A DNA stretch of 64,000 nucleotides from Phycisphaerales bacterium (GTDB taxonomy: Bacteria > Planctomycetota > Phycisphaerae > Phycisphaerales > UBA1924): assembly GCA_035627955.1 (NCBI GenBank), contig DASPKU010000015.1:124001-188000 (forward strand), in the 5' to 3' direction. Within the stretch, counting starts at the first letter, position 1, and each line of letters begins with the position of its first letter. The notes beneath the pieces were generated by a model. The model worked only from the letters and a program-made list of their open reading frames with translations. It was not told the DNA's origin and did not search any database. Both the position numbers and the translations under genes were made by a program. Shown here piece after piece: positions 44,184-52,484 of this stretch.

Positions 44184-44561
44184 AAAAAAAGCTCCGGCAG
44201 GTCCCGGCGTAGAGCATACCACGCCCTATAGCGGCGGATGGCATGACCTTCGGCCTGCCACCACCTCTCCGCTTCGAAATGTGGTCCTGCGGGACTGCCG
44301 GACACGCAGCGGCCCACAACTCCGCGCGCCAAGACATTACCTTCACAGTGCCGAAGGTGATGGCACGTCGCCCACCCCGATCCCCCAAACCCCGCCGTCC
44401 ACTGAGTGGCCAGGGAGAGCCCGACCCCCACGAAGGAAGCGCCGGCCCTGAGGCCGTCTCGGCTGCGCGGCGTCACCTCGTCGCAGTTGTTCCGCTGATG
44501 CAAAAGGGGCTCGCCGCCCCTCTTGCGACTCCCTGCCCGGATGATTGCGGGGGGCCGTTCC
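44184..44561. other. Non-coding gap upstream of the dockerin gene at 42492-44183
   Basis: About 380 bp holding the leader of the dockerin gene, including a run of A residues at 44184-44190, then GC-rich DNA up to array 2. The plus-strand frame 44243-44827 across gap and array has no family feature and is not called. Confidence 0.4.
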
Positions 44562-44750
44562 GTGTCGACACTGAGGCGTTCCGTGTCTGCGCTGAGGAGT
44601 TCCGTGCAGACACTGAGGGGCTCCATGCAGACACGGAGGCGTTCCATGTAGACACTGAGGAGTTCCGTGTCTGCACGGAAGAGCTCCGTGTCGACCCTGA
44701 GGAGTTCCGTGTCGGCACGGAAGAGCTCCGTGTCGACCTTGAAGAGCTCC
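44562..44750 (+). repeat. Tandem array of nine 21-bp units (array 2)
   Basis: Units start at 44562, 44583, 44604, 44625, 44646, 44667, 44688, 44709 and 44730. Each begins GTG or ATG and has the form (G/A)TGTCGACACTGAGG followed by a GTTCC or CTCC end. Its period equals array 1 (29307-29495) but the unit sequence differs. Open frames exist on both strands (seven-residue repeats such as FRVDTEE on plus). It lies just downstream of the SIR2-like gene and upstream of the dockerin gene. Confidence 0.85.
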
Positions 44751-44802
44751 CTTTGGACCCCGCCGGGCCCCCACCACCGTTTTCACGGCGGGAGGAGCGG
44801 GA

Positions 44803-46014
44803 TTATCGGCCACGGAGTCCGCGCTGATAGACCACACGGTCCTCGGGGACAACCTCCCCCCGCAGGACTGCCTTGACCTGGTTCCGGTTTTTCACCTCCT
44901 TGACGTAGTGGTCAGAGGCGTCTGGGACCCATCCACCCTCCAACGCGGCCGTGAGGTGAACGCGTTCCCACGGCATTGCGTGCACCTCCCAAAGGCCTTG
45001 GTGCTGGGGATGCGCCAAGAGCGGATGGATACGCTCGGCAATCTCGTACGCCGCTGGGTCCACAACGATGATCCGTTCGATGCTCACGTTCCGATGAAGC
45101 GAGGTTGCCATGAAGTACCTCATGAACGTGTCGGATTCGGGGAAGCTGTACCCGATGAACACGAGCACCTGCGCCTGGCCTAGAGCGTCCGCGGCGTGCT
45201 GCCACTGTTCCTGAACAGCGTCAAAGAAGGCGGACTTAAGCACGGTTGGCGGAATGATCACGGTGTGCTCGGGAAAGCACCATGACTCGGCGCCGCGGTC
45301 CCATCTCCGGCGGTGGAACTTCTCCTGTTGAGCGTTGTATTCCGAACCTGTGATCCGGTCATCGACGCGGAAGTCCATCCCGTCGTTAAACCAGTTCACA
45401 GACCCGTGGAGCTTGAGCAGAGTGAGCTGCCGCCCGGCTAGATTGCGGTTGTGCCCAAGCTTCCCAGAATAGAGAGAGCCTAAGCGCGGCTCCTGCTCCC
45501 GTTTCGGGTGCACGCATGCGGCCACGACCGTCGGAGTCATACGCACTGCAATCTCGTTTGCGGCAGCCGCCGCCTCGACGTTCAGGTCGTAGTTCGTGGT
45601 GATCACCGTGAGCTCGTTGTCGTGCTCCAGGACGTTGCTCAGCAACGGGCCGACCCCGGAGTTCATCTCGCGGTGGTTAGGTGAATAGACGAGAGCGATT
45701 GCCTTGCGCACGAGTGCAAGCGCGGCTGCTGGTGTGGCGTAGTGGCCCGCGCCCGGGAACGTCAGCGTGGGCTTGGAGAGTCGCATCAGTTCCAACAGCG
45801 ACGCTAGTTGCTCGATGTTCCGTGCGGACCCGCCAACTAGGGCCGAGATGTCCGTGCAATGCGCTTGAATCGCGTCGAACGCTCGCAGCTCGTCATTACT
45901 GAGCAGGCCAGATGACCGCAGGTAGCCGTTGAAGCTCGACATCGCCGGGTACCCATCTCGGACGGACAGGCCAGCGCCACAGAACGCCACCACTCGCTTT
46001 CCACTCACGCTCAT
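44803..46014 (-). CDS. SIR2-like NAD-dependent protein
   Basis: 403 residues from the ATG at 46014, with AGGA seven nt upstream; a GTG three nt further upstream is less well placed. SIR2 motifs: VAFCGAGLSVRDG at the N-terminus, TTNYDLNVE (Asn141, Asp143), KLHGSVNW (His203) and VFIGYSFPESDTFMRY near residue 290. SIR2-like proteins outside sirtuin metabolism are frequent in anti-phage systems, where they deplete NAD, often beside a second gene. No partner is adjacent here; the neighbours are a minisatellite and an FnIII-like gene. NAD hydrolysis is inferred from family membership. Confidence 0.82.
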   Translation of the reverse strand: MSVSGKRVVAFCGAGLSVRDGYPAMSSFNGYLRSSGLLSNDELRAFDAIQAHCTDISALVGGSARNIEQLASLLELMRLSKPTLTFPGAGHYATPAAALALVRKAIALVYSPNHREMNSGVGPLLSNVLEHDNELTVITTNYDLNVEAAAAANEIAVRMTPTVVAACVHPKREQEPRLGSLYSGKLGHNRNLAGRQLTLLKLHGSVNWFNDGMDFRVDDRITGSEYNAQQEKFHRRRWDRGAESWCFPEHTVIIPPTVLKSAFFDAVQEQWQHAADALGQAQVLVFIGYSFPESDTFMRYFMATSLHRNVSIERIIVVDPAAYEIAERIHPLLAHPQHQGLWEVHAMPWERVHLTAALEGGWVPDASDHYVKEVKNRNQVKAVLRGEVVPEDRVVYQRGLRGR

Positions 46015-46319
46015 CACGGCATCCTAGAGGAAAACGGTAGCGAGCTAACCACCGATCCCTGCTCGTCTTGCGCCATTTGATCGGTGCACACGGAAAAAAA
46101 CGCAGAGTCGGACTAATCCCACCCCCCGCGCTTCCCGATGCCATGTACGTCGCCGCGGCGGGGAACACAAGGCTCCCACAAGGACCAACCCCGCCGACAG
46201 CGACCGAAGGCCTGCCCGGGCGTGTTGCCCGGGGGGAACGGGCCGGGCGTGTTTTCTGTGTCTTGGCCGCTGCGGGTTCTGTGTGTGCCGCGCTCGGCCC
46301 TTTCTATGAGGAGTAGGCA
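46015..46319. other. Non-coding gap before the second FnIII-like gene
   Basis: 305 bp. It holds CCCGGGC-GTGTT-GCCCGGG (a short hairpin near 46217-46235) and GTGTTTTCTGTGTCTT, then the leader of the FnIII-like gene with GAGGAG upstream of 46320. No supported ORF. Confidence 0.4.
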
Positions 46320-46988
46320 ATGCCTACCACAATCGCAGAGCTGCTTCAGTGGGCGGGATCGCACCGGGACCTCTGGGTTTTGAACCAGGCGCAAATCGGA
46401 TTGAGTGCTCCGCAGGTCCAGGCCTTCAAAACCGTCGCCGACGCGTTCATCGCGGCAGAGGCGGCGGCGGTGAAGGCACGGGAGGCGGCCAAGGCCGCGA
46501 CCCTCGAGCTCAACGACGCCATGGCCGCGGTGCGGACGCTGGGCGGCGGCTACATCAACCTGATCCGCGCCTACGCCGAGACCACCAACAACAACCAGGT
46601 CTATGTGCTCAGTGGCGTCGATCCCGTGTCGCCCCCCGGCCCCCAGCCGATTCCGAACGCCCCCACGAACTTCTCCGCCACCGTCACGCCCGAGGGCTGG
46701 ATCGTGGTGTCGTGGAAGGCAAGCCAGCCGGCCAGCGGCGTGCAGTACCGCGTGCAGCGGCGCATCAACGGCGAGGCGAACTTCACGCTCGTGGGCACGG
46801 TCGGCAGCGTCAAGAAGTACGAGGACAAGACCCTGCCCTTCGGCGTAGACCGCGTGGACTACATCGTGACCCCGGTACGCAACAACATCGTGGGCCCCTC
46901 GGGCAACACCTTCAGCCTCCAGTTCGGCGTTGGCGGCGGCGGCAACTTCGCCATCACCAACGCGACCGAGACCAAGCTCGCGGCGTGA
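46320..46988 (+). CDS. FnIII-like domain protein, copy B
   Basis: 222 residues from the ATG at 46320, with GAGGAG upstream. Same plan as copy A: a helical Ala-rich region (1-95), a Pro-rich linker, an FnIII-like sandwich (about 115-205: GWIVVSWKASQP, YRVQRRINGE, YIVTPVRNN), then a Gly-rich stretch and the shared ending TKLAA. Sequence identity with copy A is modest in the helical half and clearer in the beta half. No signal peptide. The 3' element at 47005-47331 matches that after copy A. Confidence 0.8.
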   Translation: MPTTIAELLQWAGSHRDLWVLNQAQIGLSAPQVQAFKTVADAFIAAEAAAVKAREAAKAATLELNDAMAAVRTLGGGYINLIRAYAETTNNNQVYVLSGVDPVSPPGPQPIPNAPTNFSATVTPEGWIVVSWKASQPASGVQYRVQRRINGEANFTLVGTVGSVKKYEDKTLPFGVDRVDYIVTPVRNNIVGPSGNTFSLQFGVGGGGNFAITNATETKLAA

Positions 46989-47004
46989 GGCCCGGGAGGC
47001 AATC

Positions 47005-47331
47005 TCACGCGGAGGCGCGGAGGCGCTGAGCAAAGGCAGAAGAGAGAGAGCGGGAGAGAGGGAACGCAGACTGGTCGAAAGACCACCGCACGCGCCGGAG
47101 CGCGCGTTTGACCGGGCCGTAGCGCCCGGTCCGGGGCAAGCCGTGAGAGCCCTTGTGACCTCTTCGTTGGAGGCGGGAAGTTCGGCGGTGAAGGATCGCC
47201 GCCGCCGGCGCGTCGGGAAACCGGCGTGGACATGAGGGGTTGACGGATCAGCCCCGCCCGATCCACGGCATCCAAACCTGCGGCCGCGTGCGAGCTCCTC
47301 ACCGAGAGCGCACGCGGCCGCGGGCGTTTGA
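47005..47331 (+). ncRNA. Conserved structured 3' element, copy B (candidate RNA)
   Basis: Matches 30624-30976 in order and in most bases: TGGTC-GAAA-GACCA at 47072-47085, a CGCGC-type stem next, GACCGGGC/GCCCGGTC (47110-47131, 8 bp fully paired), a GGGGC...GCCC stem, the GATCCACGGCATCCAA stretch and the closing 13-bp stem at 47280-47321. The hairpin with a GAGA loop in copy A is missing. The fourth base pair of the GACC stem is C-G here and A-T in copy A, a compensatory change. Confidence 0.5.
47280..47321 (+). terminator. 13-bp hairpin closing element B
   Basis: GCGGCCGCGTGCG/CGCACGCGGCCGC, identical stem and loop to 30925-30966, followed by GGGCGTTTGAGTG. Confidence 0.5.
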
Positions 47332-47333
47332 GT

Positions 47334-47400
47334 GAAACCGGAAACCGGAAACCGGAAAGCGGAAAGCGGGAGGCGGAGAGCGGAGAACGCAGAGCAGGAG
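47334..47400 (+). repeat. GGAAACCG-type 8-bp tandem repeat
   Basis: Runs of GAAACCGGAAACCGGAAACC decay to GGAAAGCGGGAGGCGGAG. Directly after element B, in a convergent gap with no gene. Confidence 0.6.
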
Positions 47401-47459
47401 CAGAGTGCCGAACTCACGGCCTCCCGCCTCACCGTCTAACGTTTCACCCTCTCACGCGC

Positions 47460-48845
47460 TCAGCACGCCCCCCCACCCAGCACCCTGAAGAAGCTCTCAA
47501 TATCCTGGTCCGTCGCCGCGTCGCCGTCCCCGTTGAAGTCGCTGCCGCCCGCAAAGCAGGCCCCGCAGCAGTCGCCCCCGATGCACGCGAAGAACGCCTC
47601 GATGTCCTGGTCGGTCCCCGCGTCGCCGTCGCCGTTGAAGTCCGACGTGCCGCACGCGGGCGGCGCGCCGAACCCCGTGTCAAACGCCCACAGGTGCCCG
47701 TGCCCCGCGATCCGCTTGTAGCCCGCCACGTACAGGCGCGTGCCGTCGGGGCTGATCGCCGGCGGGTGCACCTCCAGGATGTCATCCGCCAGCCGCGGGA
47801 ACTCGTACCGCCAGATCAGCGAGCCGTCGCTCGTCCGCCGCGCCTGCACCTGCGAGAGTGTCGCCGTGTCCGGGTACCCGATCCCCGCGTGGCTCGTGAT
47901 GTAGAACGCCGAGCCGTCGGGCGAGAAGACCGGCCGCCACACCCACGTGCCCGCGTTGAACTGCTCGGTCGTCCACAGGTGCTCGCCATCGGGCGAGTAC
48001 TTGCTCAGCGTGTGGTAGCCGCGGTACACGTAGATCGCCCCGTCGGGCCCGCTGGTCGTTGAGCCCTCAGGGTACTGCCACAGCACGCCGCCATCCGCGT
48101 CGAACGCGTAGCCCATGGTCACCACGCCGCCCGTGGGCTGGTGGATCCCAACGTAGTCGCTGCGGCTGGACGCGATCCGCCACTCCACGTTCCCATCCAG
48201 ATCCATCGCTACCAGCCCGCCCGTGCCGCCGAACGGGGCATTCGGGTACGGGATCTGCCCCGCACGCACGTAGAACCGCCCGCGCTCATCGTCGAACTGG
48301 TTCAGGTTGATGCTCGGCGTCTTGAACCCCGGCACCCGCCAGCGGTGCCACCCGTCCCGGTGCACCGACCACGCCGGCCCCGGCGCGTTGTACCCGCCCG
48401 AGCACGTGCCGTAGATGTTCCCATCCGGCCCCACCTCCGGCCCCGACTCCAGCCACGCGCACCCCTGCGGCAGCGGCAGCGTCCACACGATCTCGTTGTC
48501 CCGCGTCATCCGCGCATGGTGCGGAACCCAGAACGGGTCCTCCGCCGTCCGCGTGTTGACGTACTCCGTCGTGTAGATCGCCCCATCACGCCCGATCGTC
48601 ACCTTGTCCCCCGCCGTCTCCCGCACCCACCGCAGCTGCCCCTCCTGCGTGTACGACCGCAGCCCCCGGTTCATCCAGTACACCGTCCCATCCGGCGCGG
48701 CGTCCGCCCCGTCCCACGCCCCGTACGCGTACGCGTGCACGATCACGTCCTGCCACACGATCTCACCCGGCTCCCCGCGCGCCGCCGCCGCCGAGACCGC
48801 CGCGCCCACGACCGCCAACAGAACGCCGGGTGTGCCACTCTTCAT
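47460..48845 (-). CDS. PQQ-like beta-propeller GC-type dockerin protein
   Basis: 461 residues from the ATG at 48845, with AGGAGA in the leader (the frame opens at 48920). The signal peptide (VLLAVVGAAVSAAAARGE) is followed by a propeller with W-x-G-x-D and DGxIY/DGTVYW strands (DGTVYWMNRG, IGRDGAIYTTE, DGNIYGTCSG, DGAIYVYRG, DGSAFYITS), of the type found in WD40/PQQ-like exoproteins. The two-segment dockerin has links CIGGDCCGACFAGG and a GGGAC end. It is convergent with copy B of the FnIII-like gene. Confidence 0.88.
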   Translation of the reverse strand: MKSGTPGVLLAVVGAAVSAAAARGEPGEIVWQDVIVHAYAYGAWDGADAAPDGTVYWMNRGLRSYTQEGQLRWVRETAGDKVTIGRDGAIYTTEYVNTRTAEDPFWVPHHARMTRDNEIVWTLPLPQGCAWLESGPEVGPDGNIYGTCSGGYNAPGPAWSVHRDGWHRWRVPGFKTPSINLNQFDDERGRFYVRAGQIPYPNAPFGGTGGLVAMDLDGNVEWRIASSRSDYVGIHQPTGGVVTMGYAFDADGGVLWQYPEGSTTSGPDGAIYVYRGYHTLSKYSPDGEHLWTTEQFNAGTWVWRPVFSPDGSAFYITSHAGIGYPDTATLSQVQARRTSDGSLIWRYEFPRLADDILEVHPPAISPDGTRLYVAGYKRIAGHGHLWAFDTGFGAPPACGTSDFNGDGDAGTDQDIEAFFACIGGDCCGACFAGGSDFNGDGDAATDQDIESFFRVLGGGAC

Positions 48846-48953
48846 GCCAGGTCTCCTGAGCCCACTCCCCATGCGACATCCGCGCACCGCGATGCGCAGC
48901 CCGGCACGATGACCTCGCACGCAGGCTCCTCAGGCGCACGACCGATGACCGAA

Positions 48954-48998
48954 GCCGGGGACCTGGAACCTGGGACCTGGTACTTGGGACTGAGGACC
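48954..48998 (+). repeat. GGGACCTGG-type dispersed repeat
   Basis: CCGGGGACCTGGAACCTGGG and ACTTGGGACTGAGGACC lie in the gap before the next gene. A related run (ACTGAGGACCTAGGACTTCC) is at 32772-32791, downstream of the C-type-lectin gene. Confidence 0.4.
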
Positions 48999-49005
48999 GC
49001 CCCCC

Positions 49006-49380
49006 TCACCCCACCGCCACCTTCCGCAGCGACACCCCCGCCCCCGTCGCCATCAGCCCGCCCACCGCCGTGCACGCCGCGGCCCCCGCCCACAACCACC
49101 CCGCCACCTCCCGCTCGTGCTCACCCGCGCTCCCCCGACGCGCCGCCCCCGACCCTCCCGCCGCCACCACCCGCTCCCGCGCCTCCCGCTCAAGCGCCAA
49201 CGCCCCCCGCCCCAGCCTGTACGCCGCGACCAGCAAGCCCACCGCCACCGCCAGCATCACGAGCCCCGATACCACCAGCCGCGCCGGCGTGTTCACCCGC
49301 GACGGCTCCCCCGCCGCGTACTCGATAACCTCTGCCGCGTCCGGCCTGTCCTCCGCTCCCTGATCGACGCGCGCGCTCAC
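49006..49380 (-). CDS. Small two-TM membrane protein
   Basis: 124 residues from a GTG at 49380 overlapping the previous stop as GTGA (a GTG at 49389 is also possible). Hydrophobic helices lie near residues 33-52 (LVVSGLVMLAVAVGLLVAA) and 90-112 (VAGWLWAGAAACTAVGGLMA), with a basic/Ala-rich loop between. Unknown family. It is coupled to the PEP-CTERM protein gene upstream. Confidence 0.55.
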   Translation of the reverse strand: MSARVDQGAEDRPDAAEVIEYAAGEPSRVNTPARLVVSGLVMLAVAVGLLVAAYRLGRGALALEREARERVVAAGGSGAARRGSAGEHEREVAGWLWAGAAACTAVGGLMATGAGVSLRKVAVG

Positions 49381-50210
49381 CGCGCACACGCCGCGCGCCG
49401 CCGCCGCGTCGCGAAGAGCGCCCCGCCCAGCATCACCCCCACGCCCCCCGGCGACGGCACGAACTCCATGCCTCGCACATCAATGCTCACGCCCGTCAGG
49501 TTCATCACCTGCTGGCCGAGGATCTGCCCGGTGTGGTGGTCGAGGTGATAAAGGGTGTTGCCCCCGCTGGCCAGTCGCGCCGCCATGAGCGTCTGCCCCG
49601 GACCAGTAAACAGCGTCTGCAGAACGAAGAAGCTCGTACCCGGCGCCGGGTTCCCCACCGTCGCCCAGCCCGACCCCGGCGTGTAGCGCGAGAGGAAGGG
49701 CTGGAAGCCGTTGTTCCCGGTGGCATACAGCGCACCGTCCGGCCCGTACCCCAGCCCCTGCGTCGGACCCGGCGTGGGCGCCACCAACGTCGCCGCTCCG
49801 GTGCTGCGGTCCACCGAGTGGACCCCGGTGTTGTTGATCACCAGCAGCTCGCCCTGCGGACTGAGTGCCATCCCGCTGATGAAGTTCAGGGTCGTCTGCA
49901 CCCGCCCAGGCAGATACTCGTTGGTGGCCGGGTCAAAGGTGACGATCTGGTCCGCACGCCCGTTTTTGGCGCTCACCACCAGCAGCCGCCCCAGGCCGTC
50001 CTCCGTCATCGCGTTGGCCGACTGCGTCGAATCACCAAAGGCCGCGACCTGCGTCCCCGCGAGGGTCGTCGCGTTGATCTCGAACATGCGCCCGTTCGCC
50101 CACGACACCGCGTAATACCGGTCCCCCTGCAAGCCACCCGCCGCACCCCCGGTCACACCCGCCACCGCCATCAACGCCACAAAGGCGCCCACTCGCGCAA
50201 TATGCTGCAT
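49377..50210 (-). CDS. Secreted beta-propeller-like protein with PEP-CTERM-type tail
   Basis: 277 residues from the ATG at 50210, with GGAGAGA upstream. Signal peptide MQHIARVGAFVALMAVAG. Repeated YYAVSWANGRMFEIN, LGRLLVVSAKNGR, GELLVINNTGVHSVDRSTG, DGALYATGNNG, NTLYHLDHHTG strands describe a six- or seven-bladed propeller (SMP-30/NHL style). The tail is FVPSPGGVGVMLGGALFATR followed by RRRAACAR, a PEP-CTERM-like signal with the PEP replaced by PSP. Confidence 0.75.
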   Translation of the reverse strand: MQHIARVGAFVALMAVAGVTGGAAGGLQGDRYYAVSWANGRMFEINATTLAGTQVAAFGDSTQSANAMTEDGLGRLLVVSAKNGRADQIVTFDPATNEYLPGRVQTTLNFISGMALSPQGELLVINNTGVHSVDRSTGAATLVAPTPGPTQGLGYGPDGALYATGNNGFQPFLSRYTPGSGWATVGNPAPGTSFFVLQTLFTGPGQTLMAARLASGGNTLYHLDHHTGQILGQQVMNLTGVSIDVRGMEFVPSPGGVGVMLGGALFATRRRRAACAR

Positions 50211-50321
50211 CGTTGTCTCTCCAGCTCCCCTTCCGGGGAGGCTGGTACACAATACCGCCCACGCAAGGGGGCGGATGCAGGATTTTCCGGGCTGACGATG
50301 ACCGCCGGCCCCCTCACCGCA

Positions 50322-51662
50322 TCAGCAGCTCCCCCCACCCAAAACCCTGAAGAAGCTCTCGATGTCCTGGTCGGTCCCGGTATCGCCATCGCCATTGAAG
50401 TCGGCGCCGCCCGCGTAGCACCACGCGCAGCAGCTCCCGCCCAGGCACGCGAAGAACGCCTCGATGTCCTGGTCGGTCCCGGCGTCACCATCCCCGTTGA
50501 AGTCGCTCGTCCCGCACGCGGGCGCCGCCACCAGCCGCTCGGTCAGCGTGAACGACTTCGTCCCGTTGCTCCAGTTCCCAACCGCCCACGCACCTCCGCC
50601 GGGCACCCGCGTCAGCGCGTTCACCACCCGCGATGCCGCCGTCGGTACCGCGCCAGGCTGCACCTCGCTCCACACGCTCCCGTTCCAGTGGTAGTACACG
50701 CTCGGCAGCGCCGTCGCCGCCCACACGTCATCGCTCGCCAGCGCCACCAGCCTCGTCACCGTGGCGCTGCTCGCGCTCACCGGCCCCGGCACCACCGACC
50801 ACGACGACCCGTCGTAGTGCATGAACAGCGGCGCGCTCCCCGTCTTCCCCGCCGCCCACAGGTCATCGGGCGCGACGCCGTCGATGCACCGCAGGTACGT
50901 GTCGAACCCGTCCGTCGCCGGGTTGCTCACCGTTGACCACGCCGACCCGTTCCACCGGAACACAAACCCGCGCCACGGCTGCCCATTCGAGAGCCCATAC
51001 CCCACCGCCCACACATTGCTGCTCGAGAACCCCTTCACGCCCGTCACATAGGTCGTCCGGTTCGCCGGGTTCGGCATCGGCACGTCCGTCCACGTCGACC
51101 CGTCGAAGTGCAGCGCCATCGTCACGCCCGTGCCCAGGCCGTCCCCAAAGCCGTTCGCGTGGCCCACCGCCCATACATCACTGTCCGAGATCACGCACAG
51201 GTCCGCCACGCTCCCGCCCCGCGCGCCGTACGGGTACTCGCTCTGCGGCCGCAGCGTCGCCGCGCTCACCACCCACCCGCTGCCGCTCCGCCGCGCGAAC
51301 ACCGGCCGGTTGCTAGTCAGGGGGTTCTGATCATCCACATCCCCGCCCAGCCACAAAGTGCCCGCGGGCGACGCCGCGCACGCGATGAGCGAAGGGTTGA
51401 TGCCCATCCCGCGGAAGCTCGGCGGCGCCACCGCTGCCCAGGCCCCGTCAAACCGCAGCACCAGGGGCAACGTCACGGTCCCGCCGCTCGCCCCCACCGC
51501 CCACGCCTCGCCCGCCGACACCGCCGACACCGCCCGCAGCGAGTTCACCGTCGCCCCAGGGCTCGGCGAGCTCACCAGCTCCCACGCCCCCTGCCCAAGG
51601 CACCGCCCCGCCAGCACCACAACCGCACCCGCCGAAACCACGCCGATGGTCCGCGCCTGCAT
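50322..51662 (-). CDS. Secreted beta-propeller GC-type dockerin protein
   Basis: 446 residues from the ATG at 51662, with GGGAGG upstream (the frame opens at 51728). The signal peptide ends VVVLAGRCLGQG. The body repeats strands with VWAVGxxxG motifs (GEAWAVGASGG, DVWAVGHANG, NVWAVGYGLSNG, DLWAAGKTGS, DVWAATALPS, GAWAVGNWSNG) and W-N-G-S-x-W strands, a propeller pattern. Dockerin: DFNGDGDAGTDQDIEAFF, link CLGGSCCAWCYAGG, DFNGDGDTGTDQDIESFF, end GGGSC. Confidence 0.88.
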   Translation of the reverse strand: MQARTIGVVSAGAVVVLAGRCLGQGAWELVSSPSPGATVNSLRAVSAVSAGEAWAVGASGGTVTLPLVLRFDGAWAAVAPPSFRGMGINPSLIACAASPAGTLWLGGDVDDQNPLTSNRPVFARRSGSGWVVSAATLRPQSEYPYGARGGSVADLCVISDSDVWAVGHANGFGDGLGTGVTMALHFDGSTWTDVPMPNPANRTTYVTGVKGFSSSNVWAVGYGLSNGQPWRGFVFRWNGSAWSTVSNPATDGFDTYLRCIDGVAPDDLWAAGKTGSAPLFMHYDGSSWSVVPGPVSASSATVTRLVALASDDVWAATALPSVYYHWNGSVWSEVQPGAVPTAASRVVNALTRVPGGGAWAVGNWSNGTKSFTLTERLVAAPACGTSDFNGDGDAGTDQDIEAFFACLGGSCCAWCYAGGADFNGDGDTGTDQDIESFFRVLGGGSC

Positions 51663-51823
51663 GCCCAGCCCTCCCCGAGTCGGGCACCCGATCGCGCACT
51701 CCACAGGTGCATGCGACACAAAGGTCAACTATCAGTCAGCCCTCGGCACGAACTTTTTTAGCGCGCTACGCGCGGCACAGCGCATACTGCACCATCCCAT
51801 CAGTATTCCAGGAGGCCACCCCG

Positions 51824-52465
51824 ATGCGTTGCAGCCCCCGCGTCATCGCCGTCTCCGTGCTCCTCGCCGCTGCTGCTACCGGGGCCGACGCCGCCATCAT
51901 CCACCGCGTGTTCTCAACGCCCCTCGATGCCGACAACAACTCCCTCGACCTGACCGGCGACGGCATCCACAACGTCGGCTTCTTCATGTTCGGTCCCGGC
52001 CCCTTCCAGGTGCACGAGCACCGCCTGCTCGCCCACTCGTTCCATCCCACCAGCGACCTCGTGAGCCCACGCCCCGGCTTCGGCGCCACCATCGGCCCGG
52101 CCTCCACCTTCGCGTCCGACGTCACTCTCGGCCACAGCCAGCACGAGCACATCACCGCCCAGGACGGCCCCATCCTCTGGTCGCACTGGATGCCCGGCTC
52201 CCCCACCACCGCCAACCCGTTCGGCTACATCGGCCTGCGCACCTACGACTCTCAGGCACAGCCGCACTTCGCGTGGGCGCGATACGAGCTCGTCTCACTC
52301 ATCGAGGGCCAGCCGCTGGTGGACTACAGCTACTTCCGCGCCCGCATCCACGAGGTCGCGTGGGAATCCCAGCCCGGCACACCCATCACCGTCGGCGCAA
52401 TCCCCGCGCCCAGCGCCCTCGCCCCGCTCCTGCTCGCCCAACTGATCGCCCGCCGCCGCCGCTGA
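51824..52465 (+). CDS. Exported protein with PEP-CTERM-type tail
   Basis: 213 residues from the ATG at 51824, with AGGAGG at 51810-51815 (the frame opens at 51707). The signal peptide ends GADA. A beta-rich body (IIHRVFSTPLDADNNSLDL, FGPGPFQVHEHRLLA, YIGLRTYDSQAQPHFAWARY) leads to the tail IPAPSALAPLLLAQLIARRR, PEP-CTERM-like. Function unknown. It is convergent with the dockerin gene next to it. Confidence 0.75.
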   Translation: MRCSPRVIAVSVLLAAAATGADAAIIHRVFSTPLDADNNSLDLTGDGIHNVGFFMFGPGPFQVHEHRLLAHSFHPTSDLVSPRPGFGATIGPASTFASDVTLGHSQHEHITAQDGPILWSHWMPGSPTTANPFGYIGLRTYDSQAQPHFAWARYELVSLIEGQPLVDYSYFRARIHEVAWESQPGTPITVGAIPAPSALAPLLLAQLIARRRR

Positions 52466-52484
52466 TCAAACCGACACAGGCGGA

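Noticed and set aside
44243-44827. 194-codon plus-strand frame across the 21-bp array
   Set aside because: The open frame is a consequence of the 21-bp period; there is no start signal or conserved domain and its end overlaps the SIR2-like gene.
46113-47432. 439-codon minus-strand frame over copy B of the FnIII-like gene
   Set aside because: It translates the complement of the repeat element and gene; the plus-strand frame has a ribosome site, an FnIII-like fold and a paralogue.
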